Source of the DNA: Rallus limicola
Taxonomy: Eukaryota > Chordata > Aves > Gruiformes > Rallidae
Assembly (NCBI GenBank): GCA_022605955.1
Contig: JAKCOZ010000021.1
Location: 12,630,501-12,694,500, forward strand
Length of the DNA: 64,000 nt
Direction: 5' to 3'
This document shows, in pieces, positions 11,801 through 40,800 of the stretch; the first letter of the stretch is position 1, and the number at the start of each line of letters is the position of its first letter. Both the position numbers and the translations under genes were made by a program. The notes under the pieces were generated by a model, which ran no database searches, had not been told where the DNA came from, and saw only the letters and a program-made list of their open reading frames with translations.

Positions 11801-12443
11801 CTGACACAGGAGCAATCTCTTACTGAAATCCAACAGAACAGCCTGAGGCTCAGACCTGGCAGGTTCCCTTGCTGTGCTGTTCAGCCTGAGCCAAACTTCC
11901 AGCGAGGGGCTCTAAAGCATGTCTGAAAGATGTTTCTCATCTCTGTGTAACAGCAGCAGTGAGAGCAGCCCAGGAGAAGGGGTGCACGAGTTCCTGACAA
12001 GGCGCCAGTCGGACAGCATCCTGATGGACAGCCGCTACCACCAACAGATGGTTCTGCGGGACTTCCTGGGAGCCATTCTGCAGAACCAGAGGTAGGTGGG
12101 AATCAGTTCATTATCTGCTCACCACAGGAATAAGACAAGGTCCTTATTGCTGTCTGAGGTGTCATCTCTGAGGAACACTCAATGAAAGAATAAAGCTGCT
12201 CCCTGACCCCATAACCCAGGAACAGGCTGTCCTGAGCCAGCCTGCATACACATTAGCACATCACACATTAGGACATTGGTGTGCTGTCTTCTCACCCTCA
12301 CAATTGAGAAAAATAGCAGTGGAAAAAATAGTTTCTCAATCCCAGTTATGGCCTCTCTGCCTTGTTACCTTCTTCACAGGCCTCAGGACATCAACAGCAG
12401 TCGGTTAGAAGGCTTTCCCAACGCCCTGGCCAAGCTCATGTAA
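8819..12443 (+). CDS. GHRH: Growth hormone-releasing hormone precursor
   Basis: Secreted hypothalamic precursor whose product drives growth hormone release from the pituitary through the class B receptor GHRHR. Coding exons: 8819-8898, 9696-9827, 11231-11335, 11954-12091 and 12380-12443; together 519 nt, 172 aa, with every junction in phase 2 and GT-AG. Layout: signal peptide about 1-20 (MLDKATLLLFLHLVTCSISS); cryptic peptide ending Lys-Arg; Met-Gln-Arg; hormone from His75 (HADAIFTDNYRKFLGQ...); amidation/cleavage site Gly102-Lys-Arg; the longer form ends at Thr121 before Arg122-Arg123 and is 47 residues, the length reported for chicken; then a C-terminal peptide 124-172. The exon 5 acceptor at 11953 was chosen because it keeps that 47-residue length. 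Residues 32-33 of the hormone are Gly-Ser; I recall Arg-Asn in chicken. Identity is certain; the 3' end of the mRNA is not. Confidence 0.96.
9696..9827 (+). CDS. GHRH: GHRH exon 3: cryptic peptide and first dibasic site
   Basis: The acceptor is TCTTGCAG|G and the donor AG|GTTTGT. It encodes residues 27-70 and part of Arg71. The segment is acidic and polar (SAEEQDEEGSLTDSTEKR) and ends in Lys-Arg, a prohormone convertase site just before the hormone exon. Confidence 0.88.
9828..11230 (+). other. GHRH: GHRH intron 3, with a solo LTR
   Basis: A 1.4-kb intron. Its last 620 bp are mostly a solo LTR (10613-11176) in the opposite orientation to the gene. Only 49 bp of non-LTR sequence plus the target copy remain before the acceptor TTTCTCCCCAG. 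No other exon is seen. Confidence 0.75.
10608..11181 (-). mobile_element. Solo LTR of an endogenous retrovirus
   Basis: The element itself is 10613-11176 (564 bp). On the - strand it starts TGTCGTGGTTTCACC, and on the + strand the other end starts TGTCCTGGGTTCAG, so both ends are TGTC...GACA type. It is flanked by an exact 5-bp target duplication CTCCC (10608-10612 and 11177-11181), which suits ERVL-like integration. There is no internal gag, pol or env sequence, so this is what recombination between two LTRs leaves. The ORFs inside it are not genes. Confidence 0.85.
11231..11335 (+). CDS. GHRH: GHRH exon 4: the hormone itself
   Basis: The acceptor is TTTCTCCCCAG|G and the donor CTGGG|GTGAGC. 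The frame reads Arg-Met-Gln-Arg, then the hormone from His75 to Ile101, then Gly102-Lys103-Arg104-Leu105. The N-terminal HADAIFT with Tyr10, and the ISARKFLQ helix, are diagnostic of GHRH. The Gly-Lys-Arg lets a 27-residue C-terminally amidated form be cut, as in PACAP-27. Confidence 0.96.
11701..11808. repeat. Three tandem copies of a 37-bp unit
   Basis: Copies start at 11701, 11738 and 11775. The second and third are identical over their shared length; the first differs at two bases and the third stops 3-4 bases short. They lie in GHRH intron 4 (11336-11953), 145 bp before exon 5. No other feature is seen in that intron. Confidence 0.9.
11954..12091 (+). CDS. GHRH: GHRH exon 5: hormone tail and C-terminal peptide
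   Basis: The acceptor is GTGTAACAG|C and the donor AG|GTAGGT. A NAGNAG-type acceptor (CAGCAGCAG at 11951-11959) means that using AG at 11956 would remove one Ser in frame. It encodes Gly106-Thr121 (the tail of the 47-residue form), Arg122-Arg123, then Gln124 to Gln151. The part after the dibasic site keeps a VIP/PACAP-like pattern: QSDSILMDS near its start and QMVLRDFLGAILQN near its end. Confidence 0.9.
12380..12443 (+). CDS. GHRH: GHRH exon 6: C-terminus and stop
   Basis: The acceptor TTCTTCACAG ends at 12379. It completes Arg152 and reads PQDINSSRLEGFPNALAKLM to TAA at 12441-12443. The phase fits exon 5 exactly. I know of no function for this tail. The exon continues into the 3' UTR. Confidence 0.8.
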
Positions 12444-15400
12444 ATCCTTCTCCCTTTTTCATCTCCCCGTGCTCTGGTGAGTACTGTTCCCTGCTCACTT
12501 CTGTAGGGGACACACTGCTGCAGCACTGCTCAGGCAGTTTGAAGATTGTCCTTCAGCAAAGGCAGCTCCCACTGCTGCCCACAAAACAGGCTGCTTGCTG
12601 CAACAATAAGGGGGAAAAACCTCCCAATGAATTTTGTCCAGTACCTAAAGTTGTCTTAGTTTCAACAGACAGACCAGAAGTGTTGGGAAGCCACCTGGGG
12701 ATGTGTGGGATGAGGCTTGTAGCAACCAAAACCAGCCTTGTAAAGCTATCTCTGTGTGCCCAAGTGTCTACACCAGGCAAAAGGCAGACAAGAGTCTTCT
12801 CCCCAGAGCAGGACCCACCTCTAGGTCCCTGGGACATTTCAGGTTTTCCCCACACTCAATAGGAAAGGAAGTCTCACTGTTTTCTACACCCTTCTCTCCT
12901 GAAAGGAATTACCTGGAACTTAATCTTGCCAGCCCTGGGGGACTGAGTGCCAGCAGACAATCCATCCTTGGGAATACCCCCAGTCACACAGGTGTCAGTT
13001 GTGCTGTTTGAAGCAAACTCATTCTACTCCTCTGTCCAACCCAAGCCAGGGGTGTGGATATGAGACCTGTGTGCACAACTAAGCAAAAACAGAGCTGGGG
13101 AGGGGAGAAAAAGACCAAAAGTTTTAACTAAATCACCCCTAAGGACTCAGCTGGGAGAGGATGGCATTTCAGTGTCACTTGCCATGCTCGACTTGGTTGC
13201 TTTTCCAGAAGTAAGGTCAGCCAGAAAAAGCCTCCAAAGAATAGAAAAAAAACCAAACTCCTTCTGCATGTGCTTGCAGATCTCTCAGAATTCTCTTTTC
13301 CTCTTGCTTCTGTCTAGAACAACTCAGAGCTTGTGGATCTAACTGTACAGCAAGCCCTCCACAGCAATGAAGACACTCCTGGATGTGACCAGCTGGAAAC
13401 CAATGCATATGCTCCTCAGATCTGTTTGAAGGGCAGGCTGTTCTGATGCACTGCCCAATCCTCTTAGGTCTTCACAATTTAACTCCCCTCTCTAAATCCT
13501 GGTAGGTGAATCAGAAGAGCAATACCTCAGCAGTCTAACCTCAGGTTGCTATACAAAAACAACTAGTACACTTGTAATCCTGGGGACATACTGTCTGCTA
13601 ATTAAAGCTTTCAAATCATGAAGCATAGTGAAATTTTTGCCAAGTCATCATTCTGAGGGCTTGATTAATCAACATGAGGCCACCAAAAAGCACCTAAAGG
13701 CAACTTAGTGTGATTACAGCCTTCTCTAAATAGATGCTGATGGCACAACCACACACACAGCTTGGATCAGGGCAAGGTAAAACATGAACCCACATACCTA
13801 CCACCCATTAGAAACACTGCTGTGGGCTGCTGCTCCTCAATGCAGAGCCCTGGCAGCAAAACTGAACTCTAAATAGGTCAAGTACAGTTAGTGCTCATCC
13901 TTGAGGTGTTCAAGCTACAGCTCTGCAGGAGCTTAAAGAGATCCCTGTGCATCAGCTCGGGCTGTAGCTGTTTTAATTCCAAGAGCCATCCAGTAGCTCT
14001 GCACTGCACCATTACAGGGTTACAACTGTAAATGTTTTCAAAGAAGTAAGTTATTAGCCCAGTTAACCCTCTCACAGCTACTTCCTTCCCTACCACCCCA
14101 GTTCTCCTATTGTTTGTGTAATAATTCTGTCTTCAGAAATGTAAATAACGTCAGGATGGGGTCTGCCATCCCATCATGAGCAGGAAATAAAAGTTGTTCT
14201 AAATAAACCTGTCCAACAGCAGGTCAAGATGGCTCTTTGTCTGTTGAGACATTCATGTTTGTTGGTTCTGGGCCCAGACTGGAAGGTGTCACTCAAAGAC
14301 AGTGGCCAAGTGCACCGAGGATGACTCGGAGCTGTGCTAAGGAAGGCACCAGGTCCAGCACCCACACCTCAAGACCAGGCTGGGAATACAGTGACATGCA
14401 AACACATAGTAAGACTTCTGAACAGTTCCTTGATAGTCTGCCACAGATACCATCTCATTTTTCCACAGGCAACTGTGTTTTAGCAGAGCAGGGTCCAGCA
14501 TGCATGGAAACACACTCATGCTTGCCCCAAACCCCTGTAGATCACGTTCTTTCTGTTCAGGTTTTACAATTCTAGAGCTATGAAAATATTATTAACTGCC
14601 CAGCAGGATGGGGAGCAACAAGGGGATGTTGAGGGAGATTGGTTCAAAATGGGTTTGTAAGCCTGTTCTGTGGTTCAAAATGGGTTTGTAAGCCTGTTCT
14701 GTAACACCACACTTGAAGCCATCAGGACTTACTTGCTTCAAGGAAAGGAATTAAAAAAAAAAAAGAATCAGCTTCCTGAAGTGCTAAGTAAACATGTTGG
14801 CATAAACCCCCTAAAACTCTGCAAAGTGACATAAAAACTATATGCAAACACCAGATTAGGAACTGGAAATAAAAATCAAAAGACCTATCAAACCCACTTT
14901 GGAAATACCTAAGTCTGTATGACTAAACAACTGGGTGAGGGCAGCTCTGTGGAATACAAGAGACCCCTCTGAAAGTTCAGTCTGCATCAACACAAGGAAA
15001 CCAATGGTCAAATCTGGGAGATTAAATATAAACACAAATGAAGAAAGCCAGAAAGTGTCTGAGCAATAAAAGGCCAGAAGAATAAAAGCAGCTTTTCCTA
15101 ACACACTGCCAAGGAGGTAGAAAACCAACAGCAACACACAGAGCTAAAGATACAACATTACAGTAGTGCTCCCTGATTCTCTTTTTGCCTCTGTGCTCTC
15201 CTTGGATCACATGCAACATGCCAGAGCTCTACAGCAGGAGTATCAGAGGATCCATCCTAACAGGAAGCATAAGGAGAAATACAAGTTATAAACCAAAACT
15301 GATGAGTGAGCAGAAACAAAATACAAGGCTCAAAAAGCCTCACCAGGGTGAGAAGGAATTCCAGGCTGAAATACTACAAATAGTAACTGTTCCTTGCTTA

Positions 15401-16294
15401 AAACTCCTTTAGTCCCAGGGGACTTTAATGCACCACAAGATGAGGTGTCTGAAGAAGTGCAGGGGAGGCCAGGGGAGTTCATTAACCCTCTGTGGCACCC
15501 AGTGTAACATTCACAGTGAACAAAGGGGTAGAACTATTGCAAAGAACAGAAACAGTGAGCTAAGTGTGAGCCTCTGCAGTGGGAAGGGGCAAGATGCTTT
15601 TACAGAGGGGAGTCGTGCCTCACACTTGTCAAGTTCTCTGGAGGATTCAGCTCCACATGCTTGCTGGTTGGTAAGAGTTTTCTTGGATCTCCCAGAGACA
15701 TTTGATAAAGTCCTTTTTCCAAAAGGAACTGGTCTGATGCAGGACAAGGAGGAGCCAATGCCTGGATGGAAGGGAGGGAGAAGCTCTTCAGGTGGGAGCT
15801 GCTCATCAGGAGCAGATTTTGGCCTTTTTGTTATTACTACCAGAGTGTCCTATGATAAAGCCAGAAGTCTGCTGCCAGAACACTGCTCAGTGGTCTTGAA
15901 GGTGGTAATTAATGGAGAAATTAGAGCTTAAGGAACTCAAACTTGACCACATGGCAAGGAGCAGCTTCCTGGCATTGGGTTTCAAGGAATGGAGGTGATA
16001 ACCTCAGGCTGACTCCTCCGTGGAGCAATCAGGCACCATCCTGAAGTCAGAGAACAGCCATCAGCAGAGAAATACACTGACAGCATCACACAGGGGACAA
16101 GCAGGAGTGGGAAGTCCCAGCCACCCCCCCCTCCCCAATAAACATGTTCCTCTGGGAAAGGACATGAAAGAGCAGGAAGTTTCACACAGCAGTGACTCAT
16201 CCACAAAATCACCCACCAGAAAAAAGCTCTTTCATTCCCATGTGAGCCCTGCTTCCAACCACAGCCTCCAAGACAGCCCAAAAACACCCCAAAA
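12444..16294. other. GHRH 3' region and intergenic gap to RPN2
   Basis: The GHRH polyadenylation site is unclear. The first candidates after the stop are ATTAAA at 13601-13606 and AATAAA at 14186-14191 and 14202-14207, which would give a UTR of 1.2-1.8 kb, long for this gene. There is a 31-bp duplication at 14641-14702. No exon is recognised, and the genes converge across this gap. Confidence 0.5.
14641..14702. repeat. Exact tandem duplication, 31-bp unit
   Basis: Two adjacent identical 31-bp copies, 14641-14671 and 14672-14702, each starting ggttcaaaatgggtttg. The exact identity suggests a recent slippage or duplication event. Confidence 0.92.
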
Positions 16295-16663
16295 TTCAGG
16301 ACCATTCTTTCCTCTTTATTCACAAATCATTCAGAGAGGGCACCTGGGGAAAAAAAAAAAAAGGCAGAATTCCTCTTTTTTTTTTTTTTTAAGGGAAATG
16401 AAAATGTCCTGGGAGAAAAATAAAAAAAGGAGGGGAGGATCCATGGAAGAAAGGATTTTCTGGATTCAAACAAAAAGCACTCAAGTAGCATGAACACAAT
16501 GATGAAAATCAGACCTTTACAAAAGTAGAACTGGCACCCTTTTGACTTAATATATAAAAAAAATCTGCTTCTGCCTTCCTCCTTCTGGACTTTCAGTTAC
16601 TTAATCACTTCTGTTCTGAAGGTATTTGCATTGTTTTTCCCAGTTTCTTCCATTCCTCTGGTA
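16295..16663 (-). other. RPN2: RPN2 3' UTR with polyadenylation signal
   Basis: It runs from the stop codon at 16664-16666 to about 16295. On the - strand AATAAA is at 16320-16315. Just downstream is a GU-rich stretch (TTTTGGGGTGTTTTTGGG) as expected for a cleavage-stimulation element. The UTR contains A15 (16376-16390) and T13 (16350-16362) runs, read on the - strand, that could pair. Confidence 0.7.
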
Positions 16664-36843
<20,180 letters not shown>

Positions 36844-37151
36844 GATGCCTCCCGCCGCCTGGGCCACGGCGCCGCTTCCGCCCCGCGCCCCGCCCCGGCC
36901 CGCACCACTGCGCCCGCGCCAAAGGGGGGACGGGAGGGAAGGCGTATTTTTGGAAGGGGGAACCGTCCCCAGGGGCGCCCGCCGCGGACAAGGCGGAGCT
37001 GCGAGAAGGGGCAGAACGCGGGGGACGGCCGAGAGGGAAAGGGAAAGGGGGCGCCGCCGGATCCACCCGTGAAGAGCCAACGGCGGCTCTCCTGGACGAC
37101 GGCAGTGGTACGGACCAGCCAGCGGCGGGCGGGGGCGGCCCCTGGAGAGGA

Positions 37152-37170
37152 TGTGGGCCGCGCTGATTGG
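37152..37170 (-). promoter_or_regulatory. RPN2: ER stress element-like site
   Basis: The - strand reads CCAAT-CAGCGCGGC-CCACA. The ERSE consensus is CCAAT-N9-CCACG, bound by NF-Y plus ATF6/XBP1. The spacing is exact, the spacer is GC-rich as in known elements, and only the last base differs. It is about 310 bp upstream of the RPN2 ATG and in the gene's orientation. Confidence 0.55.
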
Positions 37171-37279
37171 GCGAGCCGCCCGCCACGCTCAGCACGCCGC
37201 GGCGCCTTAAAGGGGAAGCGGGGGGGGCGCCGTGCTGTGCTGTGTTGTGTTACGTCCCGCCGCGGCACTTTGCGTCACG

Positions 37280-37287
37280 CCACGTCA
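37280..37287 (-). promoter_or_regulatory. RPN2: UPRE/ATF6-type site TGACGTGG
   Basis: An exact TGACGTGG on the - strand, within GGACGTGACGTGGCGTGACG where three GTGACG/TGACGT-like cores overlap. TGACGTGG/A is the core bound by ATF6 and XBP1, and CREB-type factors bind the same cores. It lies about 440 bp upstream of the RPN2 ATG. Confidence 0.5.
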
Positions 37288-37304
37288 CGTCCGGAGCCGT
37301 GCCA

Positions 37305-37320
37305 CGCCACACGTGTGGCG
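37305..37320. promoter_or_regulatory. Perfect 16-bp palindrome with an E-box
   Basis: CGCCACACGTGTGGCG equals its own reverse complement, with CACGTG at 37310-37315. It may be a bHLH-ZIP site in the RPN2 CpG island. Function not shown. Confidence 0.6.
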
Positions 37321-38100
37321 CCCTGCTGGCACCGGGGCCCCGCTGCACCGCTCCCCTACCAGCCCCACGCGTGTCTCGGCACCTTCCCTGCAGCCGCGGG
37401 GGGCTGGAGTGTCAGCAGCGGCCAGGCAGAGCGGGCGCTGAGCGGCGGGGGCTGCTCAGCCGCCTGGGACGCGGTTACATCCGCAGCCCCGAGTGGCCGG
37501 CGGCGGGTCTCAGCCTCCCGCCGCCCCCCGCGCTGAGTTACAGCCGCCGCCGGCTCCCTGGCTGCTGCTTGCCCTCAAAGGCTCGCGCTCCCCGGCAAGG
37601 CAGGGGCAGAAAGGGCAGAGCGCTTCCCCGGGTTGGGGGGGGGGCCGGGCGACCTCCGCCAGCCTGGAGTGGGATTTCTCGTGCCCTTCATCTGCGAGGC
37701 ACTGGGAACGGTGCCCTTGTGCTGGGTCTGGGGTTCGGAGGGGGGTTCCCCAGCAGCAGTGAGGCTCCAGCAGTGGTGTTTGCAAGTGAGCGAGTGCATC
37801 TGTGTGACGCTGCTTGCTCAGGTTCCTCAGGGGAGGCGTGTGAGGTCCTGGATTTCAGGCCGCCTTATTTTCCACCTCTTTCCTCCCCTTGGCCTTCCCT
37901 AAGTACCAAATAAATAGAGAAGCAAATGTCAGGTTAACCCCCAGCTTGGCTGTGCAACCCCCAAACCTCTGTGCTACCCAAGCTGCCTTCCCCCAGCAGT
38001 ATAACCAGCACGGTCTGTTTGCCCCATGTGATTATTCCAGGGCACCCCTGGGAATGGCCATGGCCATCCCCAAGTTCCCGTAGTGAAGCAACACACAGGG

Positions 38101-38157
38101 GATCCTGTTTCCCCCAGCAAGTCCAAGAGCCGTGTCCACCATACACACAGCAAACAG
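38101..38157 (+). repeat. Left arm of an inverted repeat
   Basis: These 57 bp match the reverse complement of 39042-39098 at 55 positions (differences at 38108 and 38141). The arm covers the proposed acceptor and the first 40 bases of the candidate exon at 38118. Weaker similarity continues a few tens of bases outward. Confidence 0.88.
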
Positions 38158-38283
38158 GGGACTTTGTTCTGAATAGGGCTGAGGAGGTGCTGTCCCTTGA
38201 GCAGTATCCTCCTCCCAAGAGGCTGAAGACCAGCCCCTGCAACAACAGCAAGGAGCAGCTAGTGGAGGAGGACCAGACCCAAG
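38118..38283 (+). CDS. Candidate orphan coding exon, function unknown
   Basis: The acceptor TGTTTCCCCCAG ends at 38117, the frame is open for 55 codons plus one base, and the donor is AAG|GTAACT. The peptide runs from QVQEPCPPYTQQTGDF through VLNRAEEVLSLEQYPPPKRL to KTS and an acidic end, EEDQTQ. It looks more like a real protein than its neighbours: mixed charge, few Trp or Cys, and a PPPKRLK cluster like a nuclear localisation signal. It lies 1.3 kb from the RPN2 start, pointing away from it. I do not recognise the family. MROH8 holds this place in mammals, but I see no HEAT repeat. A lncRNA exon or chance are the alternatives. Confidence 0.35.
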
Positions 38284-39169
38284 GTAACTGGCAACTGGGG
38301 GCAGCATGGCCTGGGCTGTGCATCCTGAAAAGCACTGGGAAACCTCTCTGGGAAAGGGCTCTTCCCGAAGGTCATAAGCTTGGTTTCCAAAGGCAAGAGC
38401 TTTTGTTGCCTCATGTTGCTCACTTTGTGCCTTACAAGACACCAGCAAACCCAGCTGCAGGGCATGGTGCTGCAAGCTGGGCTCCGTTCATTGCTTGGCT
38501 TGGAAATGTTCTGTGTGTTGCTACATTGAGCTTTAGCTCTTGCTGTCTCCAGCAGTAGAAAGGTCATGGGTTTTACAGACACATCTTGAGCATGCCCATG
38601 GCCTGCCTTCTCTGTGCAACACTCAGCCAAGCTGTGTTTCATGTTCCCGTGCAAGAAATGAAGCATCTGTAAGTAGAGTGCATTTCAAGGTTGTTACATC
38701 AGGAATGATTAATATTATTTTCTTTTGTTTTATAAAGAGCAAATGGTTTCTGAAGTTGTTGTTGTATGAAGTGGCTTCTTCCCTGTGAGCCCCAGGGGAT
38801 GGCTGGTGTCCCATGCTCTCCTGGTCTCAGGGTGGCAAAGCCGTGTGTGACAGACCCTGTCTGGCTGCTCGCTGCCCTCCTGGAAGGCCCCAACATTTGG
38901 GGAATAGGCCCGTGATTCCTCCTGCAGAGGGCACTGGGAACTTGCTCTGCTTTGCTTCCCGGGGAACATCCCGTGAAGCCAGAGAAGCTCCCTCTTTCCT
39001 GCCTCTGCCGCCCCTCTCCTCTCCTCTGCCTGTGTTTTGGGCTGTTTGCTGTGTGTACGGTGGACACGGCTCTTGGACTTGCTGGGGGAAGCAGGATCCG
39101 AGAGCTGCTGTGCTGCTTCGATGTGCAAAACCATCCCTGAGAAGGCAGCTTGTGATGGGACATCAGCTC
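38284..39169. other. Non-coding spacer between the inverted arms
   Basis: No exon was recognised. This stretch would form the loop if the two 57-bp arms paired in a transcript. Pyrimidine-rich near 38995-39030. Confidence 0.5.
39042..39098 (-). repeat. Right arm of the inverted repeat
   Basis: A partial inverted copy of 38101-38157, including the same CCCCCAG acceptor and the same codons up to the Gln-Gln-Thr triplet. One of the two differences falls at a third codon position. Similarity ends soon after, so this copy cannot encode the rest of the exon. Confidence 0.88.
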
Positions 39170-39251
39170 CTCTTTGGGTGACACTGGGGGGTTGGACCCG
39201 ATGATCTCTTGAGGTCCCTTCCAACCCCTAAAGATTCTGTGATTCTGTGAG
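39170..39251 (+). mobile_element. CR1 LINE 3' end
   Basis: Contains GGTTGGACCCGATGATC, AGGTCCCTTCCAACCC and the tail GATTCTGTGATTCTGTGA. Only the last 80 bp or so are clear. It starts about 70 bp after the inverted-repeat arm. Confidence 0.85.
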
Positions 39252-40627
39252 GTGGTCTTGGGGGGCTTATAAAGCCCAGGCAAGACACATTGCCCATCAG
39301 CTTGGTTTCAACAGCCCCAAACCACCATTCCCACATAAATCCCCCAGTTACTGAGCCTGTTTCATCGCCTCAGTGTGAAGATGCTCAGGGCACAGCCGGG
39401 TACCCAGCTGTGCAGTGAGCATTTCCCATGCTGAGGCTGTCCCCTTGCACTAGGTTATTACTCTCCCATTTTCCCTTGGGAGATGGAGCTCCACTGAAAC
39501 GTGTTGCAAAGTCCTGTTGCCACAGCTTTCCTGGAGAAAGGAAAAACTGCTCTGCATCACAGCGTCTGATTTTGATATTCTGTCCCAGAAAGGGATTTTG
39601 CTTTGCTGAGCTGGATTTGCATCACCTTACATTTTGCAGTAACCAACAGATTTTGGCCAGCTGTGATGGTGCTTCCCATTCTATTACTCTTCCTGGAGAG
39701 AAACTGGAGCAAGGGGAAGAATTCCCCCCAGGATTGGAGTGAAGCCAAACTAAAATGATCTCAAAAATCCTTTGTGTGATGGCATTTCTCTTCTGTTCTA
39801 GCTATCAGATGAGTCTCTGACCTTGCTCCAGCCCTGCTGTAGTCCACATCAGGGGATGACCATGCCATCCCCAGGGATGCTGGAGACCTCTTGGAGAGGC
39901 TGCAGGGTGGCTGACCCCACCACTGGAGTCCTGGGGAAAGGCACCAGCTCCAACACCTTCCCCTGGGGCTGAAGCACCCCGTGTTCCTCAACCCAGTCTC
40001 AAGAGGAGGCTGGAGTCCTGCAGCCAAGATCTTCTGCTGTGACAGATGGAAATGGGAAGGGGTGTTTTTTTATGAGATGAGAGAGAGAAAAAGCTAAAGG
40101 CCACTTGTGCAATTAAGTGCCTTAAACGTGGATTTTATTTCGATGTAATGGGATGGTTATTGCATATAAAAGAAGTGCCAGATGGTTGTTAAAACCACAT
40201 TTACTAAGTTGTAATAACCATGCATTTGACCTGTAGCCCATCACTTGCTGTGATCCCTCATTATAACAGCCTGGGAGCCCTCACCCCAGCAGAACCTCTG
40301 GCTGGGCTTTGCTGGGACCTTGGCACTACAGCAGCACTGGCTGCCCAGGGCAGGGCTTGGCATCATGGCACAGCTCTCTGGCTGCAGGATGCTTTGCCTG
40401 CTTCTATTTGAGCTTCAGTTGGTTGGTGATGGTGACAAGGACAGAGGGATATGGAGGTGTGAAATAATCCTGCCAGTCTGGGGAGAGGGGCCAGGACCCC
40501 TCTGTGGGGCACAGAGCAGTAGGTGTGTGTACACCCCAGGGCAGAGCTCTCTGCTGCACCTGGTGCAAAGGGGCTGGGAGGAGGGACTGTGGGAGGGTCG
40601 GGGTGAGGGATGGAGAGGAGGAGGTCA
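39252..40627. other. Non-coding DNA
   Basis: No gene, RNA or repeat was recognised. Short open frames on both strands look like noise. Confidence 0.5.
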
Positions 40628-40800
40628 TAGCATCACAGAATGGTTTGGGTTGGGAAGGACCTTTAAAGGCCATCTAGTCCAACCCCCTGCAGTGAGCAGG
40701 GACATCTTCAAGCAGATCAGATTGCTCAGAGCCAGGTTCAACCTGTCCTTGAATGTTTCCAGGGGCCTCCACCACCTCTTGGGCAACCTGATGGAGGGTG
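40628..40800 (-). mobile_element. CR1 LINE fragment
   Basis: On the - strand the CR1 3' end is present: GGTTGGACTAGATGGCC, AAAGGTCCTTCCCAACCC, and a tail with TTCTGTGATGC at 40628. About 170 bp, 5' truncated. Confidence 0.85.

Noticed and set aside
37080..37080. Upstream in-frame ATG for RPN2
   Set aside because: It would add about 79 residues with no signal-peptide character before the real hydrophobic leader. The ATG at 36843 has the better context and matches human RPN2.
37889..38083. Frame reading QYNQHGLFAPCDYSRAPLG, preceded by a CCCCCAG acceptor
   Set aside because: It looks protein-like for about 28 residues but ends at a stop at 38081-38083 without a donor, and it is out of frame with the candidate exon at 38118. 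It could only be a last exon, and I see no partner for it.
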